The notes under the pieces were generated by a model, which was not told the DNA's origin, ran no database searches, and saw only the letters and a list, made by a program, of their open reading frames with translations. Below, in pieces: positions 51,316-60,502 of a DNA stretch of 64,000 nucleotides (positions are counted from its first letter, which is position 1; every line of letters begins with the position of its first letter). The translations under genes and the position numbers were made by a program. Source of the stretch: Lachnospiraceae bacterium (lineage in GTDB: Bacteria; Bacillota; Clostridia; Lachnospirales; Lachnospiraceae); contig JAETTM010000009.1 in NCBI GenBank assembly GCA_021769135.1, positions 24,906-88,905 on the forward strand, written 5' to 3'.

Positions 51316-52146
51316 ATGAAAATAGTACAACCCTTAAATAATAATGTGGTAATTGGCTACGAAAAGGAAAAGGGAGAAGTCATTGTGGTAGGTACGGGGA
51401 TTGGTTTCCATGCGAAAAAGGGCGACCGTATCGACAAAACGAAAATCCAGAAAATATTTGTAGCCAGCCAGAATGAAAAGTTGGCGGAGTTGATTGAAAA
51501 AATCCCCCCGGAATACCTGGAACTGGTGGAAGATATTTTCCGCCAGGCCCAAAAAGCATACCACCTTTCGTTGGAAGAAAATTCCACCCTTGCTCTGATG
51601 GATCATATCCATTTTGCGGTAAAGCGATTGCGGGAAGGGCTTGTTCTGGATAATCCATTTTTGACGGAAATCCGTCAGTTTTATCCGAAAGAATGGAAAA
51701 TCGGGCTGTATGCGAAGGAAAAAATTCGGGAAATGTTCGGCGTGGAAATACCCGAGGCGGAAGTAGGATACGTCGCCATGTATATGATTTCATCGGAATA
51801 CCGCCAGGACAAGCGGGATGTAAATAAAACGTTTAAAGTAATCGACATTGCCCTGGATTTTATAAAAGAAGATTATCTGACCGATGTGGACGAGGAATCC
51901 CTGGCCTATACGAGACTTGTGGCCCATGTGAAATATTTCGCCCAGCGCTATGTGGCGCATAAAGAAAGCACCGAAGAAGATGAACTTTTGAAAAAGACGA
52001 TTCAGGAAGCGTTTCAGGAGGAAATTGCCTGTATCGAAGGGCTGTCGGAGCTTTTGTACAGCAAGTTCGGCAGACATATTACCAATTCGGAGGGAAATTA
52101 TCTCGTGCTTCATCTAAGGAACTGCAAAAATATGGGAGGCCGGTGA
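51316..52146 (+). CDS. licT: LicT/BglG-family transcription antiterminator
   Basis: A 276-residue regulator. The RNA-binding CAT domain is residues 1-55 (VQPLNNNVVIGYEKEKGEVIVVGTGIGF). PRD1 (about 65-170) has DHIHFAVKRL, and PRD2 (about 171-276) has LVAHVKYFAQR and FGRHITNSEGNYLVLHL, with the His residues that the PTS phosphorylates. When sugar is present it is active, binds the RAT site and lets transcription pass the leader terminator. The ATG follows GGAGG at 12 nt. A four-codon frame, MVRR, lies between and its stop overlaps the ATG. Confidence 0.9.
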   Translation: MKIVQPLNNNVVIGYEKEKGEVIVVGTGIGFHAKKGDRIDKTKIQKIFVASQNEKLAELIEKIPPEYLELVEDIFRQAQKAYHLSLEENSTLALMDHIHFAVKRLREGLVLDNPFLTEIRQFYPKEWKIGLYAKEKIREMFGVEIPEAEVGYVAMYMISSEYRQDKRDVNKTFKVIDIALDFIKEDYLTDVDEESLAYTRLVAHVKYFAQRYVAHKESTEEDELLKKTIQEAFQEEIACIEGLSELLYSKFGRHITNSEGNYLVLHLRNCKNMGGR

Positions 52147-52273
52147 GAATGCCTGCGGTCAAAGGAGGTGGTCAGCGGAACCAGGCAGACAGCGAAAGTA
52201 TAACAAACGGCCAAAAAGGGGAAAGAGGTAAAAGAGCAGCGAATAACAACTATCAGGAAAAGGAGGAAATTTT

Positions 52274-53635
52274 ATGGATTACAAAAAAGCAGCCAGCGAA
52301 GTGCTGGAGAACGTAGGCGGGGAAGAAAATATTGTAAGCATCATGAGCTGTTTTACGCGGGTGCGCATCGAACTGCGTGATGTGGACAAGGTAAAGGAAG
52401 CTGAAATGAAAAAAATAGAGGGCTTCCAGGGGCTGAACTGGTCGGCAAATACCATTCAGATAATTTTCGGAGGGCATTGCAACGATGTCTACGACGAACT
52501 GGAAAAAATGATTCATATCCGCGGCGGGAAGGACAGCGCAAAGGATGTGATTATAAAGAAGCAGCCGGCAGGGGCAATCGTCATCGATTATATCGCCAAT
52601 TCCATCCAGCCCATTGTTCCGATTTTGATTGCATCAGGGTTCCTGCAAAGCTTGCTGGCTATGCTCAATTACTTGAATGTAGATACCACCACTTATACCT
52701 ATCAAGCGCTGAACGCCATCGGCCAGGCGGGATATTATTTCCTTCCTGTTTTCCTTGGTTTTGCTTCGGCAAAAAAATTACGGGTCAACTCGTACCTGGG
52801 GGCTTTGGTGGGGGCCGTCATGGTATATCCCGCGCTGATTGAGCTGGGCAGCGCCGGCGGAACGGCTTCTTTCCTCGGATTGCCCGTGACGCTGGTATCC
52901 TATGCATCCTCCATTACCCCAGTGCTCATATCCATGCCGGTGGTCATGCTCATCAATAAACTGGCGAAAAAAATCAGCCCGAAGGTGCTGTCCAGCCTGC
53001 TCGTTCCGATTATTACTATGATATTATCTGTTCCAGTTATTTTAATTGTAACAGGCCCGATTGCCACCTGGATTGGGAACGGCCTGTGCGGGATTATCGA
53101 ATTTGTATTTACCAAATTATCCATAGTCGGAGGCATCATAATCGGGGCAATCGCGCCTTACCTGGTTATGACCGGCGTACATAACGGCATCGCTCTGCCG
53201 ATTACCTTAACGGAGCTTGCCAGCCAGGGCTTCTCTTATTTCTTCCCGCTGTTAGCCTATGGAAACATCGCAATAGGAGGCGCCGCCCTGGGCGTATGGT
53301 ACAAGACGAAGAACTCCCGCATAAAGACGACATCCATGTCCGCATCCCTGATGGCCGTGGTAGGCATTACGGAACCGGCTCTGTTCGGTGTGCTGCTTCC
53401 GGCAAAACGCCCTCTGGTGGCCCTGGGCATCATGGATGCAATCTGTTCCGCATTTTCCCTGATGTTCGGCGTAAAGTGTACGGCGCTCAGCCTGTGCGGA
53501 TTAGGCGGTCTCCCGGCATTTTTCGGGGATACTTTCGTCATCTGGTGCATACTGATGGTCGCTTCCTTTATAGGGGCATTCCTGATTACGATTACAGTAG
53601 GCTTTCATGATATCCCGGAAGAACAGGAAGCTTAG
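52274..53635 (+). CDS. PTS EIIBC permease, glucose/sucrose/beta-glucoside superfamily
   Basis: A 453-residue membrane transporter. The EIIB domain (1-85) has SIMSCFTRVRIELRD with the phospho-Cys at about 25; its context SCFTR differs from the usual HCATR. The EIIC domain (about 105-445) has ten or so helices and GVHNGIALPITLTEL and GITEPALFGVLLP, the conserved sugar-binding region. It takes up and phosphorylates a sugar or glycoside. No phosphoglycosidase follows in the operon, so the substrate is unknown. Confidence 0.85.
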   Translation: MDYKKAASEVLENVGGEENIVSIMSCFTRVRIELRDVDKVKEAEMKKIEGFQGLNWSANTIQIIFGGHCNDVYDELEKMIHIRGGKDSAKDVIIKKQPAGAIVIDYIANSIQPIVPILIASGFLQSLLAMLNYLNVDTTTYTYQALNAIGQAGYYFLPVFLGFASAKKLRVNSYLGALVGAVMVYPALIELGSAGGTASFLGLPVTLVSYASSITPVLISMPVVMLINKLAKKISPKVLSSLLVPIITMILSVPVILIVTGPIATWIGNGLCGIIEFVFTKLSIVGGIIIGAIAPYLVMTGVHNGIALPITLTELASQGFSYFFPLLAYGNIAIGGAALGVWYKTKNSRIKTTSMSASLMAVVGITEPALFGVLLPAKRPLVALGIMDAICSAFSLMFGVKCTALSLCGLGGLPAFFGDTFVIWCILMVASFIGAFLITITVGFHDIPEEQEA

Positions 53636-53655
53636 GTTTGGAAAGGAGGATAAAA

Positions 53656-55587
53656 ATGAAATGCAAATATCCAAAGCTATTTGAACCGTTGAAAGTTAAC
53701 AAAGTAGTTTTAAAAAACCGTATTATTTCCGCTCCCCTGGGGAGCAATACAGATAAATCCTTAAGCGGTATCGGCATGATTATACGGGGAACAAGCGGCT
53801 CAGTGGACGATTCCCGCATGCGCCTGTCTCCGGGGCCATACTGTTTTGCCGACTTGTTCAAAGGGGCAAAAGTGCGGGAAGAGGTATCCGTTATCCGCCA
53901 GCGCGGAGCAAAGGCGGAATTCGAGCTTTGCCATTGCGGCCAGTTTGCTATGGTGGAAAAAGGAGACTATGCTATCGGGCCGGTATCCTTCATCCGGGAA
54001 GACGGCACTGAAGTACGGGCGATGGACGAGGCCATGATGGAAGATATTGCGGATAAATTCGCCAAATCCGCTTTGGATGCGAAGGAATATGGCTTCGATG
54101 GGGTGCTCCTCCATTTCGGCCATGGCTGGCTTCCTGCGGAATTCCTTTCCCCTTATTTCAACAAAAGAACCGACGGCTACGGGGGAAGCTTTGAAAACCG
54201 TATCAAATTCCCCACCATGATTGTGGAGCGGGTGAGAAAGGCGGTAGGCCCTGACTATATGCTGGATATGCGCATCAGCGGTGACGAACATATCGAAGGC
54301 GGCATGCAGGTGGATGAGGTAGCGGCCTTTATTAAAAGTATCGAGGATAAAATCGATATGGTACACATCTCCTGCGGCGTAGAAGTGAACAATGAAACGA
54401 AAATTTATATGTCTCCCACCGCCTATGCCCCTCATAAAATTAACATCGAACTGGCAAAAACGGTAAAAGCGCAGGTAAAAATCCCCGTGGCCGTAGTAGG
54501 CGGCATCATGACGCCGGAAGAGGCGGAAGACATTTTAGAGCAGGGATACGCGGACGCCATCGTAGTAGGGCGGCAGCTGATTGCCGACCCCTGGTGGGCG
54601 AAAAAAGCATGGGAAGGCAGAAGCGAGGATATTGTTCCCTGCATCCGCTGCATGAACTGCTACAATCCATACCAATACCGTACCGAGGAAGAAAAAAGGG
54701 CACATGTAGGGATGAATTCCGTTCCCTGCTGTTCGGTCAATCCCCGCTATCTTCATGAGGACCGTGTGCCAAACGAAGTGCCCCCCGCCCCGGTGAGGAA
54801 AAAAGTCATTGTGGCCGGAGGCGGCCCGGCTGGCATGAGGGCAGCTATCACCGCAGCCGCCAGAGGCCACCAGGTCACTCTCCTGGAAAAGGAGCCGGTA
54901 CTGGGCGGCCAGTTAATCTGTTCCGAATACGATGCTTCCAAGCAGGACTTAAAGCGCCTGAAGGATTACCTCATCACACAGCTGAAAAAATCCGGCGCAG
55001 AAGTGCGCCTGAATACCCAGGCAACGCCGAAATTAATCGGACAGATGGAAGCTGACAGCATTATTCTGGCATTGGGCGCATACCCCATAGAGCTCCCCAT
55101 TAAGGGAAAGGAGAAAAACCGAATATTCACCTCCATAGAAGCCTATAAAAATCTGGACAAAATGGGGGAAAATACGGTCATCATCGGGGGCGGCTCCATC
55201 GGCTGCGAGCTGGGCGTGGACCTGGCCAAATCAGGCCGTAAGGTGACCATTCTGGAGTTGGGGCCGGTTCTGAACCGGACGCTGAATGACATTATGAAGA
55301 CGGCACTGGAAACGGAGATGAAGAAATACCCGTCCTTAAAGGCCCTGACGGAAGTAAACTGTACGGAAATCGGGGAAAACTTTGTATCCGTCCGGAAAAA
55401 GGATGGGGAAAGCTTCCAGATTGCTGCGGATACAGTCATTTTCGCCGCAGGGATGCGTTCCCGGATAGATGAAGCCAACGCCTTTTACGGTATCGTACAG
55501 GATACGGACATCATCGGCGATGCCAACCGGGTGGGAACCGTATGGAACGCCATGGAAGACGGCTATTATGTGAGCGCAAATTTATAG
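53656..55587 (+). CDS. NADH:flavin oxidoreductase, BaiCD/2,4-dienoyl-CoA reductase family
   Basis: A 643-residue iron-sulfur flavoprotein. The N-terminal old-yellow-enzyme barrel (about 1-330) has LLHFGHGWLPAEFLSPYFNKRTDGYGGSFENR with the active-site Tyr region. CIRCMNCYN..., ...VPCCSVNP (about 325-362) supply the 4Fe-4S cysteines. VIVAGGGPAGMRAA (about 385) binds FAD, and IIGGGSIGCELGVDLAKSGRKVTILE (about 510) binds NAD(P)H. It reduces an activated C=C bond. Its place in a PTS operon is odd and suggests that the imported glycoside carries an alkene-type aglycone or that it recycles cofactor. ATG 53656 has GGAGG 6 nt upstream. Confidence 0.85.
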   Translation: MKCKYPKLFEPLKVNKVVLKNRIISAPLGSNTDKSLSGIGMIIRGTSGSVDDSRMRLSPGPYCFADLFKGAKVREEVSVIRQRGAKAEFELCHCGQFAMVEKGDYAIGPVSFIREDGTEVRAMDEAMMEDIADKFAKSALDAKEYGFDGVLLHFGHGWLPAEFLSPYFNKRTDGYGGSFENRIKFPTMIVERVRKAVGPDYMLDMRISGDEHIEGGMQVDEVAAFIKSIEDKIDMVHISCGVEVNNETKIYMSPTAYAPHKINIELAKTVKAQVKIPVAVVGGIMTPEEAEDILEQGYADAIVVGRQLIADPWWAKKAWEGRSEDIVPCIRCMNCYNPYQYRTEEEKRAHVGMNSVPCCSVNPRYLHEDRVPNEVPPAPVRKKVIVAGGGPAGMRAAITAAARGHQVTLLEKEPVLGGQLICSEYDASKQDLKRLKDYLITQLKKSGAEVRLNTQATPKLIGQMEADSIILALGAYPIELPIKGKEKNRIFTSIEAYKNLDKMGENTVIIGGGSIGCELGVDLAKSGRKVTILELGPVLNRTLNDIMKTALETEMKKYPSLKALTEVNCTEIGENFVSVRKKDGESFQIAADTVIFAAGMRSRIDEANAFYGIVQDTDIIGDANRVGTVWNAMEDGYYVSANL

Positions 55588-55599
55588 GATATATCACGA

Positions 55600-55629
55600 T
55601 TGCATTCGCCCTCTGCGGTGTGTTATACT
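55600..55629 (+). promoter_or_regulatory. Promoter of the RmlD-like gene
   Basis: TTGCAT (55600-55605), an 18-bp spacer and TATACT (55624-55629) with TG one base before it. It lies in the 76-bp gap after the oxidoreductase gene, so the next gene need not depend on LicT. Confidence 0.7.
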
Positions 55630-55663
55630 TACTACAAAATACAGCGCAAAAAGAGGCAAAACC

Positions 55664-56512
55664 ATGAAAAAATTACTAATTACAGGAGCTACCGGTTTCC
55701 TTGGGGGAAGGGCCGTGCGATTTTTCAATGAAAAATACGATATTTATGCCCCTTCCCACTCCGAACTGGATATTACGGACGAAAAAAGTGTATTCACCCT
55801 ATTCGATAGCATCAAGCCGGACTTCGTCATACACAGCGCCGCTATTTCCGATGTGGGAATGTGCGAGAAAGAACCGGAGGTTTCATGGAAAATCAATGTG
55901 GACGGGAGCAGGAACATTGCCGCCGCATCCGCACGTCTCCGCTCGAAATGCCTGTTGTGCAGCTCCGACCAGGTCTACTTCGGGAGCAGCATAAAAGAAG
56001 CCCATAAAGAAGACGAAACGGTTCATCCGGCCAATATTTACGGGCAGGAGAAAAAGCGGGCCGAGGAAGAATGCCTGGAAGCCAATCCGTCCTGCATCAT
56101 ACTGCGCTTATCATGGATGTATGATACTGCGGCATTGCATGGGAAGGAACACAGCGACTTCTTCCGCACCCTCGTTTCCAGACTGCGCTCTTCCGATGCC
56201 CTTAGCTATCCCATATACGATATACGCGGCATCACCGATGTGAATGAAGTCATCCGTAACTTTGACAAATCGTGGGAATTGAATGGGGGGATTTATAATT
56301 TCGGTTCTCCCAATGACAAAAATACCTACAAAACCGTATATGCCATGTTTTCTAACCTCGGATTGGATACGGGGAAGCTAGAAAAAAACGAAGAAGCTTT
56401 CGCCACCAATCCCAGAAATATAAGCATGTGTCCAAAAAAACTGAATGATAACGGGATTGTTTTCTCATCCACACTAGAAGCATTAATCAGGAACGGGGAA
56501 AATATTTTTTAA
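55664..56512 (+). CDS. RmlD-like NAD(P)-dependent sugar-nucleotide reductase
   Basis: A 282-residue extended SDR. It starts KKLLITGATGFLGGRAVRFF. ELDITDEKSVFTLFDSIKPDFVIHSAA, then SSDQVYFG and ANIYGQEKKRAEEE with the Tyr-Lys pair are typical of RmlD-type dTDP-4-keto-sugar reductases. The C-terminus (NNDNGIVFSS type) is short. Whether it acts on rhamnose precursors or another sugar cannot be told. RmlABC are absent here. It has its own promoter and faces the membrane transferase gene tail to tail, 11 bp apart. GAGG lies 7 nt before the ATG. Confidence 0.72.
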   Translation: MKKLLITGATGFLGGRAVRFFNEKYDIYAPSHSELDITDEKSVFTLFDSIKPDFVIHSAAISDVGMCEKEPEVSWKINVDGSRNIAAASARLRSKCLLCSSDQVYFGSSIKEAHKEDETVHPANIYGQEKKRAEEECLEANPSCIILRLSWMYDTAALHGKEHSDFFRTLVSRLRSSDALSYPIYDIRGITDVNEVIRNFDKSWELNGGIYNFGSPNDKNTYKTVYAMFSNLGLDTGKLEKNEEAFATNPRNISMCPKKLNDNGIVFSSTLEALIRNGENIF

Positions 56513-56523
56513 TTTTCCGCGCC

Positions 56524-58461
56524 TTATTCCAGTTCATACACGCTCCACAACCCTTTCCGGGAAACCAGCCGATACCCCTCCAATTCCGGACAGCTTTCCA
56601 GTATCATTTCAAGGCTGTCTTCCTGGGTATCGTAATCCGCCGCATACACAATTGCTTTCCCGCTGCCGCTAATCACCTCATCCGTGATTTTCTCCAGGTT
56701 GCCTTCGCTGGCAAAATAAATTCTATCGTATTGCATCAATTCCTGGGCACACCACCAAACGTGATAAGGGGTAGCATCGTTGTACAATACAATTACCGGA
56801 CTATGGGCATTCGCTTTCGCGTATTCCATATTCTCCTCATCCTCCTCATAAAGAAAGATGACCTTACCGGCCGCAAGGCCATGGATATCATCCGCCAGAA
56901 AGAACACCATGACCGCCGCAAGACCAATTCCGCAGGCCAGCTCCGCCCATGATGCTTTCGCTCCCCCCAGGCCTCCATGGCCCTTTTCGTTCCGTTTCAA
57001 ATCCGACATGTTTTCCTCACAGGTTCCTTTTTCACGGGAATGCTGTTTAATAAAAAAGCGCGCATTTTCCGTCCAAAGGGAATAAACAGCCGTCATTACC
57101 AGAAGCAGCAGAATCCCATAAACAGGCAGCTGATACCGGTTCGATGTCTCGTACAGCAAAAGCGCCGTTTTGGATACCGTAAAAAAATATCCGCAGGACG
57201 CAAATAAAAGCAGAAAGTATGCTGTCTTATCCACCTTCCCGGCCCTTTCCTCCGCTGTCGGCTCAATCTTTTTTTCATTTATTCCTCCGGCTGCAAAAAT
57301 ACTCCTTTTCCTATCTCTATATTTCCTTACGGCAAGTATCCCCCCCATAAGGACAATCAACAGTATCCACAATCCCAGAAATCCGTCAAATAAATACTCG
57401 TTCATCAGGCCGCCAAAAAAACGCAGTCTTTCCCCCGTATTCGCAGCATCCAGAAATTCCGAAGCTGCCCCCGTTCCCCTGTATCCTCTGAAAATATGGG
57501 AAAGGCTGGCCGGATAGCTCAATACCGCAAGCAGCAGAGAAATACCGCAGGCCATCCCATATTTGACACAATTCCGCAGCTTCCTGTCCGTCCGCAACCT
57601 CCACAGGCCATAAAACACCGCCGTGAAAAACAAAAAAATAATATAATAATACTGGGTCAGAAACCCCAGATAGTTGACAGCCATCAGGGGCAGCAGGAAA
57701 GGGCCAAACCTCATATCCCGCTTTATGACAGCGCGGACATGAAGGCAGGCGCAGGCCAGCACAAATACCGTCAGCCATTCATACATCCTGATGAACATCA
57801 CGCCGGAAATAATCACTCCATTAAACCCGTAAACCGCAGTAACGGCGAAAGCCAGCCATCTATTCTTCCCGCTCACCATATAGCCAAGCCAATATATCAG
57901 CACGAAATTTACCGCGAACGCCACGATATTTATGCCGATGCCCAGCCATTTGCTGAATACCCCCGGAAAAAGGGAGCACACGGTATGGAGCAGGAAATAG
58001 AAAAACGGCGGATGCACATCCCATGACTGCACCGTAGACACCAAACCATAGCGGAACCTTTCCCCCTCCAAAACAACGAATTCATTCCGGAAGGTATCCC
58101 TGTCCATCCATTCCCGGTCCGGTTCAAACAGCCCTGCGGTACGGTTTGTGGAATAGTAGGAATAATATTCGTCTTCATGGAATCCCGCTTTCCTGTTCCC
58201 ATAATAGAGCAGAAGGAGAATTTGCAGGATGAGCAAAATAAGCAGGGCCGCATACCAAAGCCTGCCTGCCCTCTTCTCCGAACAACCGCCGTGCTTTATA
58301 TGTTGGCCCCGGTTTATGTGTTCTTTTTGCACTGCCCGTAGCTTCGATTCTGTATTTGCCTCTTGCTTTGCATATGCCTCTTGCTTTGTATATACCTCTT
58401 GTTCTGCGCATTCCTCTTGATTTGCATATAAACTTTGTTTTGTATGTGACTTTTGCTCCAT
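56524..58461 (-). CDS. GT39/ArnT-like membrane glycosyltransferase with N-terminal pentapeptide-like repeats
   Basis: A 645-residue protein. The first 50 residues are a low-complexity run with repeats of the form (Y/E)-A/T-K-Q-E, visible as repeated 18-bp units in the DNA. A membrane helix follows at about 70-90, then AGFHEDEYYSYYSTN with the acidic residues of GT39/PMT first loops, and SWDVHPPFFYFLLHTV. Many helices follow. A C-terminal outer domain ends YRLVSRKGLWSVYELE. Such enzymes transfer sugars from lipid carriers outside the membrane. The repeated cytosolic tail is unusual. Confidence 0.68.
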   Translation of the reverse strand: MEQKSHTKQSLYANQEECAEQEVYTKQEAYAKQEANTESKLRAVQKEHINRGQHIKHGGCSEKRAGRLWYAALLILLILQILLLLYYGNRKAGFHEDEYYSYYSTNRTAGLFEPDREWMDRDTFRNEFVVLEGERFRYGLVSTVQSWDVHPPFFYFLLHTVCSLFPGVFSKWLGIGINIVAFAVNFVLIYWLGYMVSGKNRWLAFAVTAVYGFNGVIISGVMFIRMYEWLTVFVLACACLHVRAVIKRDMRFGPFLLPLMAVNYLGFLTQYYYIIFLFFTAVFYGLWRLRTDRKLRNCVKYGMACGISLLLAVLSYPASLSHIFRGYRGTGAASEFLDAANTGERLRFFGGLMNEYLFDGFLGLWILLIVLMGGILAVRKYRDRKRSIFAAGGINEKKIEPTAEERAGKVDKTAYFLLLFASCGYFFTVSKTALLLYETSNRYQLPVYGILLLLVMTAVYSLWTENARFFIKQHSREKGTCEENMSDLKRNEKGHGGLGGAKASWAELACGIGLAAVMVFFLADDIHGLAAGKVIFLYEEDEENMEYAKANAHSPVIVLYNDATPYHVWWCAQELMQYDRIYFASEGNLEKITDEVISGSGKAIVYAADYDTQEDSLEMILESCPELEGYRLVSRKGLWSVYELE

Positions 58462-58532
58462 ATACTTCTTCCGCCCCGCCTGTTTCTTTTACCCTATATG
58501 TTCCTAAAACCAATTTTCCCCATGTATTTATA

Positions 58533-59558
58533 TTACCGCCCCATCCCCATCTTCCATCCATGCACCCGGCGCACGGCCCTGGGAGCTGCGGTGAGCAGAA
58601 GCAGATAGATTTTATTCTTTCCCGTCAGAAAAGGATTGCCCACCGTATCTATCAGATGTTTCCTCAAATATCTTTTTACGGATTGATAAAAAATATTATC
58701 CTTTTCCATATTTTCCACCGGAATGTGGAGCAAATAATCCAGCCTTTGGTACAATCCGAATCGTACCGCCTCCCTTTTCAGCGCCGGATATTTTTCCTCC
58801 ACGATTCGCTCCGCCATATCTGCGTTTTCCACAATATCCATAAAAACCCGTGAAAATTCTTTCCTGGATTTCTTTCTCGTGTTACTCCCTGTCCGGTAAA
58901 AAACATGGTAGTACTGTTCCGGCAGGATTGCGACTCCCGGCACCACTTTCCCCGCTTTCCCGTCTTCCGTACCCATTTCCGCCAGCATTTCCACTAAAAG
59001 ATGAAAATCTTCATTCAATACCCCCTCCGGGAATCTGTGGTTTTCAAACAATACCCTATGGGTCAGCTTAGTACAATAGGAACAGTCTCCACGGTGAAGC
59101 AGCAGTTCCCTCATAAATTGCTCCGCCCCGCAAATAAAAGCCTCTTTAGGCGGCATACACACGTCAGGCAGACGGTTGCCTTTTTCATCGATTTCATCCC
59201 TGGAAATCTGCGCCATCCATACATTTTTCTCCAAGATGCATTCCATCAGCTTTTCATACATCTGCGGCTCTATATAGTCGTCGCTGTCCACAAAGGCCAG
59301 ATATTCCCCCGCCGCCATACGGATTCCCAAGTTCCTCGCCGAAGAAGAGCCCCCGTTCGCCTTATGGAACACACGGATTCTTTCATCCTGGGCCGCCAGC
59401 TCATCCACCATCTTCTCCGTGCCGTCATCGGAACCGTCATCCACCAATATAATCTCCAGATTCCGGTAGGTCTGGCTGCAAATGGACTGTACGCATCTGG
59501 GAAGACAGTCCATGATATTATAAACCGGCACAATCACACTGATTAACGCTTGCGTCAT
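58533..59558 (-). CDS. GT2-family glycosyltransferase
   Basis: A 341-residue GT-A enzyme. ISVIVPVYNIMDCLPRCVQSICSQTYRNLEIILVDDGSDDGT starts it; GGSSSARNLGIRMAAGEYLAFVDSDDYIEPQMYEKLM has the DXD-like SDDY. C-terminal RYLRKHLIDTVGNPFLTGKNKIYLLLLTAAPRAVRRVH resembles WfgS/EpsJ-type tails near the membrane. GGAGG precedes the ATG by 9 nt. Between this gene and the P-loop gene at 60069-59641 is an 82-bp gap with no visible terminator. Specific sugar unknown. Confidence 0.85.
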   Translation of the reverse strand: MTQALISVIVPVYNIMDCLPRCVQSICSQTYRNLEIILVDDGSDDGTEKMVDELAAQDERIRVFHKANGGSSSARNLGIRMAAGEYLAFVDSDDYIEPQMYEKLMECILEKNVWMAQISRDEIDEKGNRLPDVCMPPKEAFICGAEQFMRELLLHRGDCSYCTKLTHRVLFENHRFPEGVLNEDFHLLVEMLAEMGTEDGKAGKVVPGVAILPEQYYHVFYRTGSNTRKKSRKEFSRVFMDIVENADMAERIVEEKYPALKREAVRFGLYQRLDYLLHIPVENMEKDNIFYQSVKRYLRKHLIDTVGNPFLTGKNKIYLLLLTAAPRAVRRVHGWKMGMGR

Positions 59559-59640
59559 ATAGCATATCCTCCTGATTAACGTTCAGATATCCGCATTATT
59601 GCACAATACTTCCTTTAGCTTCATACTTTGCCGCATTATT

Positions 59641-60069
59641 TCATAAATATGGCCTTATCTGAAACTCCGTTATTTCACCCTTTTTCTTACTAACCAGTTC
59701 GAATAAATTCTCTTTCGTAGCAAATAAATTTTTCGGATTACGTCCAATAATAAGATATTGATTATTCCCATCCATAGAAATATACTTGCGCACTTCATCA
59801 TCCAACAAAATATCTGCATTATCTATCACAATTAATTTTCCTTCCGTATGCACTAGCACATCTTTGATGTCCTTCTGATAATCCAGATAGTTCAAACATA
59901 CTATATTGGGGTTTATAGCCGTATTTTCCTTAATAAAAGAAAAAGAAGCCGTTTTTCCAGCAGCTGAAACACCTGTCAAAATAGTAATATTATTCGTAAA
60001 TTCAAAGTTAACTATAAATGATGTATGGACTGTAGAAAAATGCTCCATTACGATTGGCTTACTTTTCAT
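59641..60069 (-). CDS. Small P-loop protein, third gene of an unknown AT-rich cassette
   Basis: A 142-residue protein. ITILTGVSAAGKTASFSFI at about residues 28-46 is a Walker A motif (G-x4-G-K-T). LIVIDNADILLDDEV at about 78-92 resembles a Walker B. It lacks the ABC signature and lid of larger ATPases. The first codons overlap the previous gene by 11 bp. Together with the two genes before it, it forms a tight three-gene unit (61209-59641) with lower GC content than the glycosyltransferases on both sides. Function unknown; nucleotide binding is the only supported role. Confidence 0.65.
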   Translation of the reverse strand: MKSKPIVMEHFSTVHTSFIVNFEFTNNITILTGVSAAGKTASFSFIKENTAINPNIVCLNYLDYQKDIKDVLVHTEGKLIVIDNADILLDDEVRKYISMDGNNQYLIIGRNPKNLFATKENLFELVSKKKGEITEFQIRPYL

Positions 60070-60502
60070 TTGCCCACCATCCCTTCAGTTCTTCATAATC
60101 GGCTATTATTCTAATACTTTTTCCTTCGCGCACCTGCACTGCTTTCATATCAAAGGGTATCATCGCATAATCGCTGTAAACTGAACCTCCATTCAAATAA
60201 TACAGTATTTCCAACGCATTATCGCCACATTCCTTAATGCAGAAAACCTTGTCCGGAAAATACAATATATTTAAGACGGTCTTGCAGCCAGTAGATAAGC
60301 AATCAATATCCAAAGCTGTTCCGTTAAACTTAGATTCGATTTTGTATTTGCTCAACCATTTGGATTCATCAATCCGCTCTATAATTTCTCTCGCACGTTC
60401 GTCTAACTTAACTACAGTATTTTGGTTGAAAAAAATATCATTCAATTCTATATATTCCAAATCTCGAGGAATATCATTTTTGCTTTTATATATGGTTATC
60501 AC
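60059..60502 (-). CDS. DUF4869-like protein, second gene of the cassette
   Basis: A 147-residue protein. It begins MITIYKSKNDIPRDLEYIELNDIFF, and has LSTGCKTVLNILYFPDKVFCIKECGDNALEILYYL in the middle, a pattern (LSxGxKTxL...CGDNA) that I recall from DUF4869 proteins of Clostridia. Neighbours of this family often include small ATPases, which fits here. No enzymatic motif is visible. Overlaps the preceding gene by ATGA (4 bp) and the next by 11 bp, so the three are co-translated. Family name moderately sure. Confidence 0.55.
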   Translation of the reverse strand: MITIYKSKNDIPRDLEYIELNDIFFNQNTVVKLDERAREIIERIDESKWLSKYKIESKFNGTALDIDCLSTGCKTVLNILYFPDKVFCIKECGDNALEILYYLNGGSVYSDYAMIPFDMKAVQVREGKSIRIIADYEELKGWWANEK

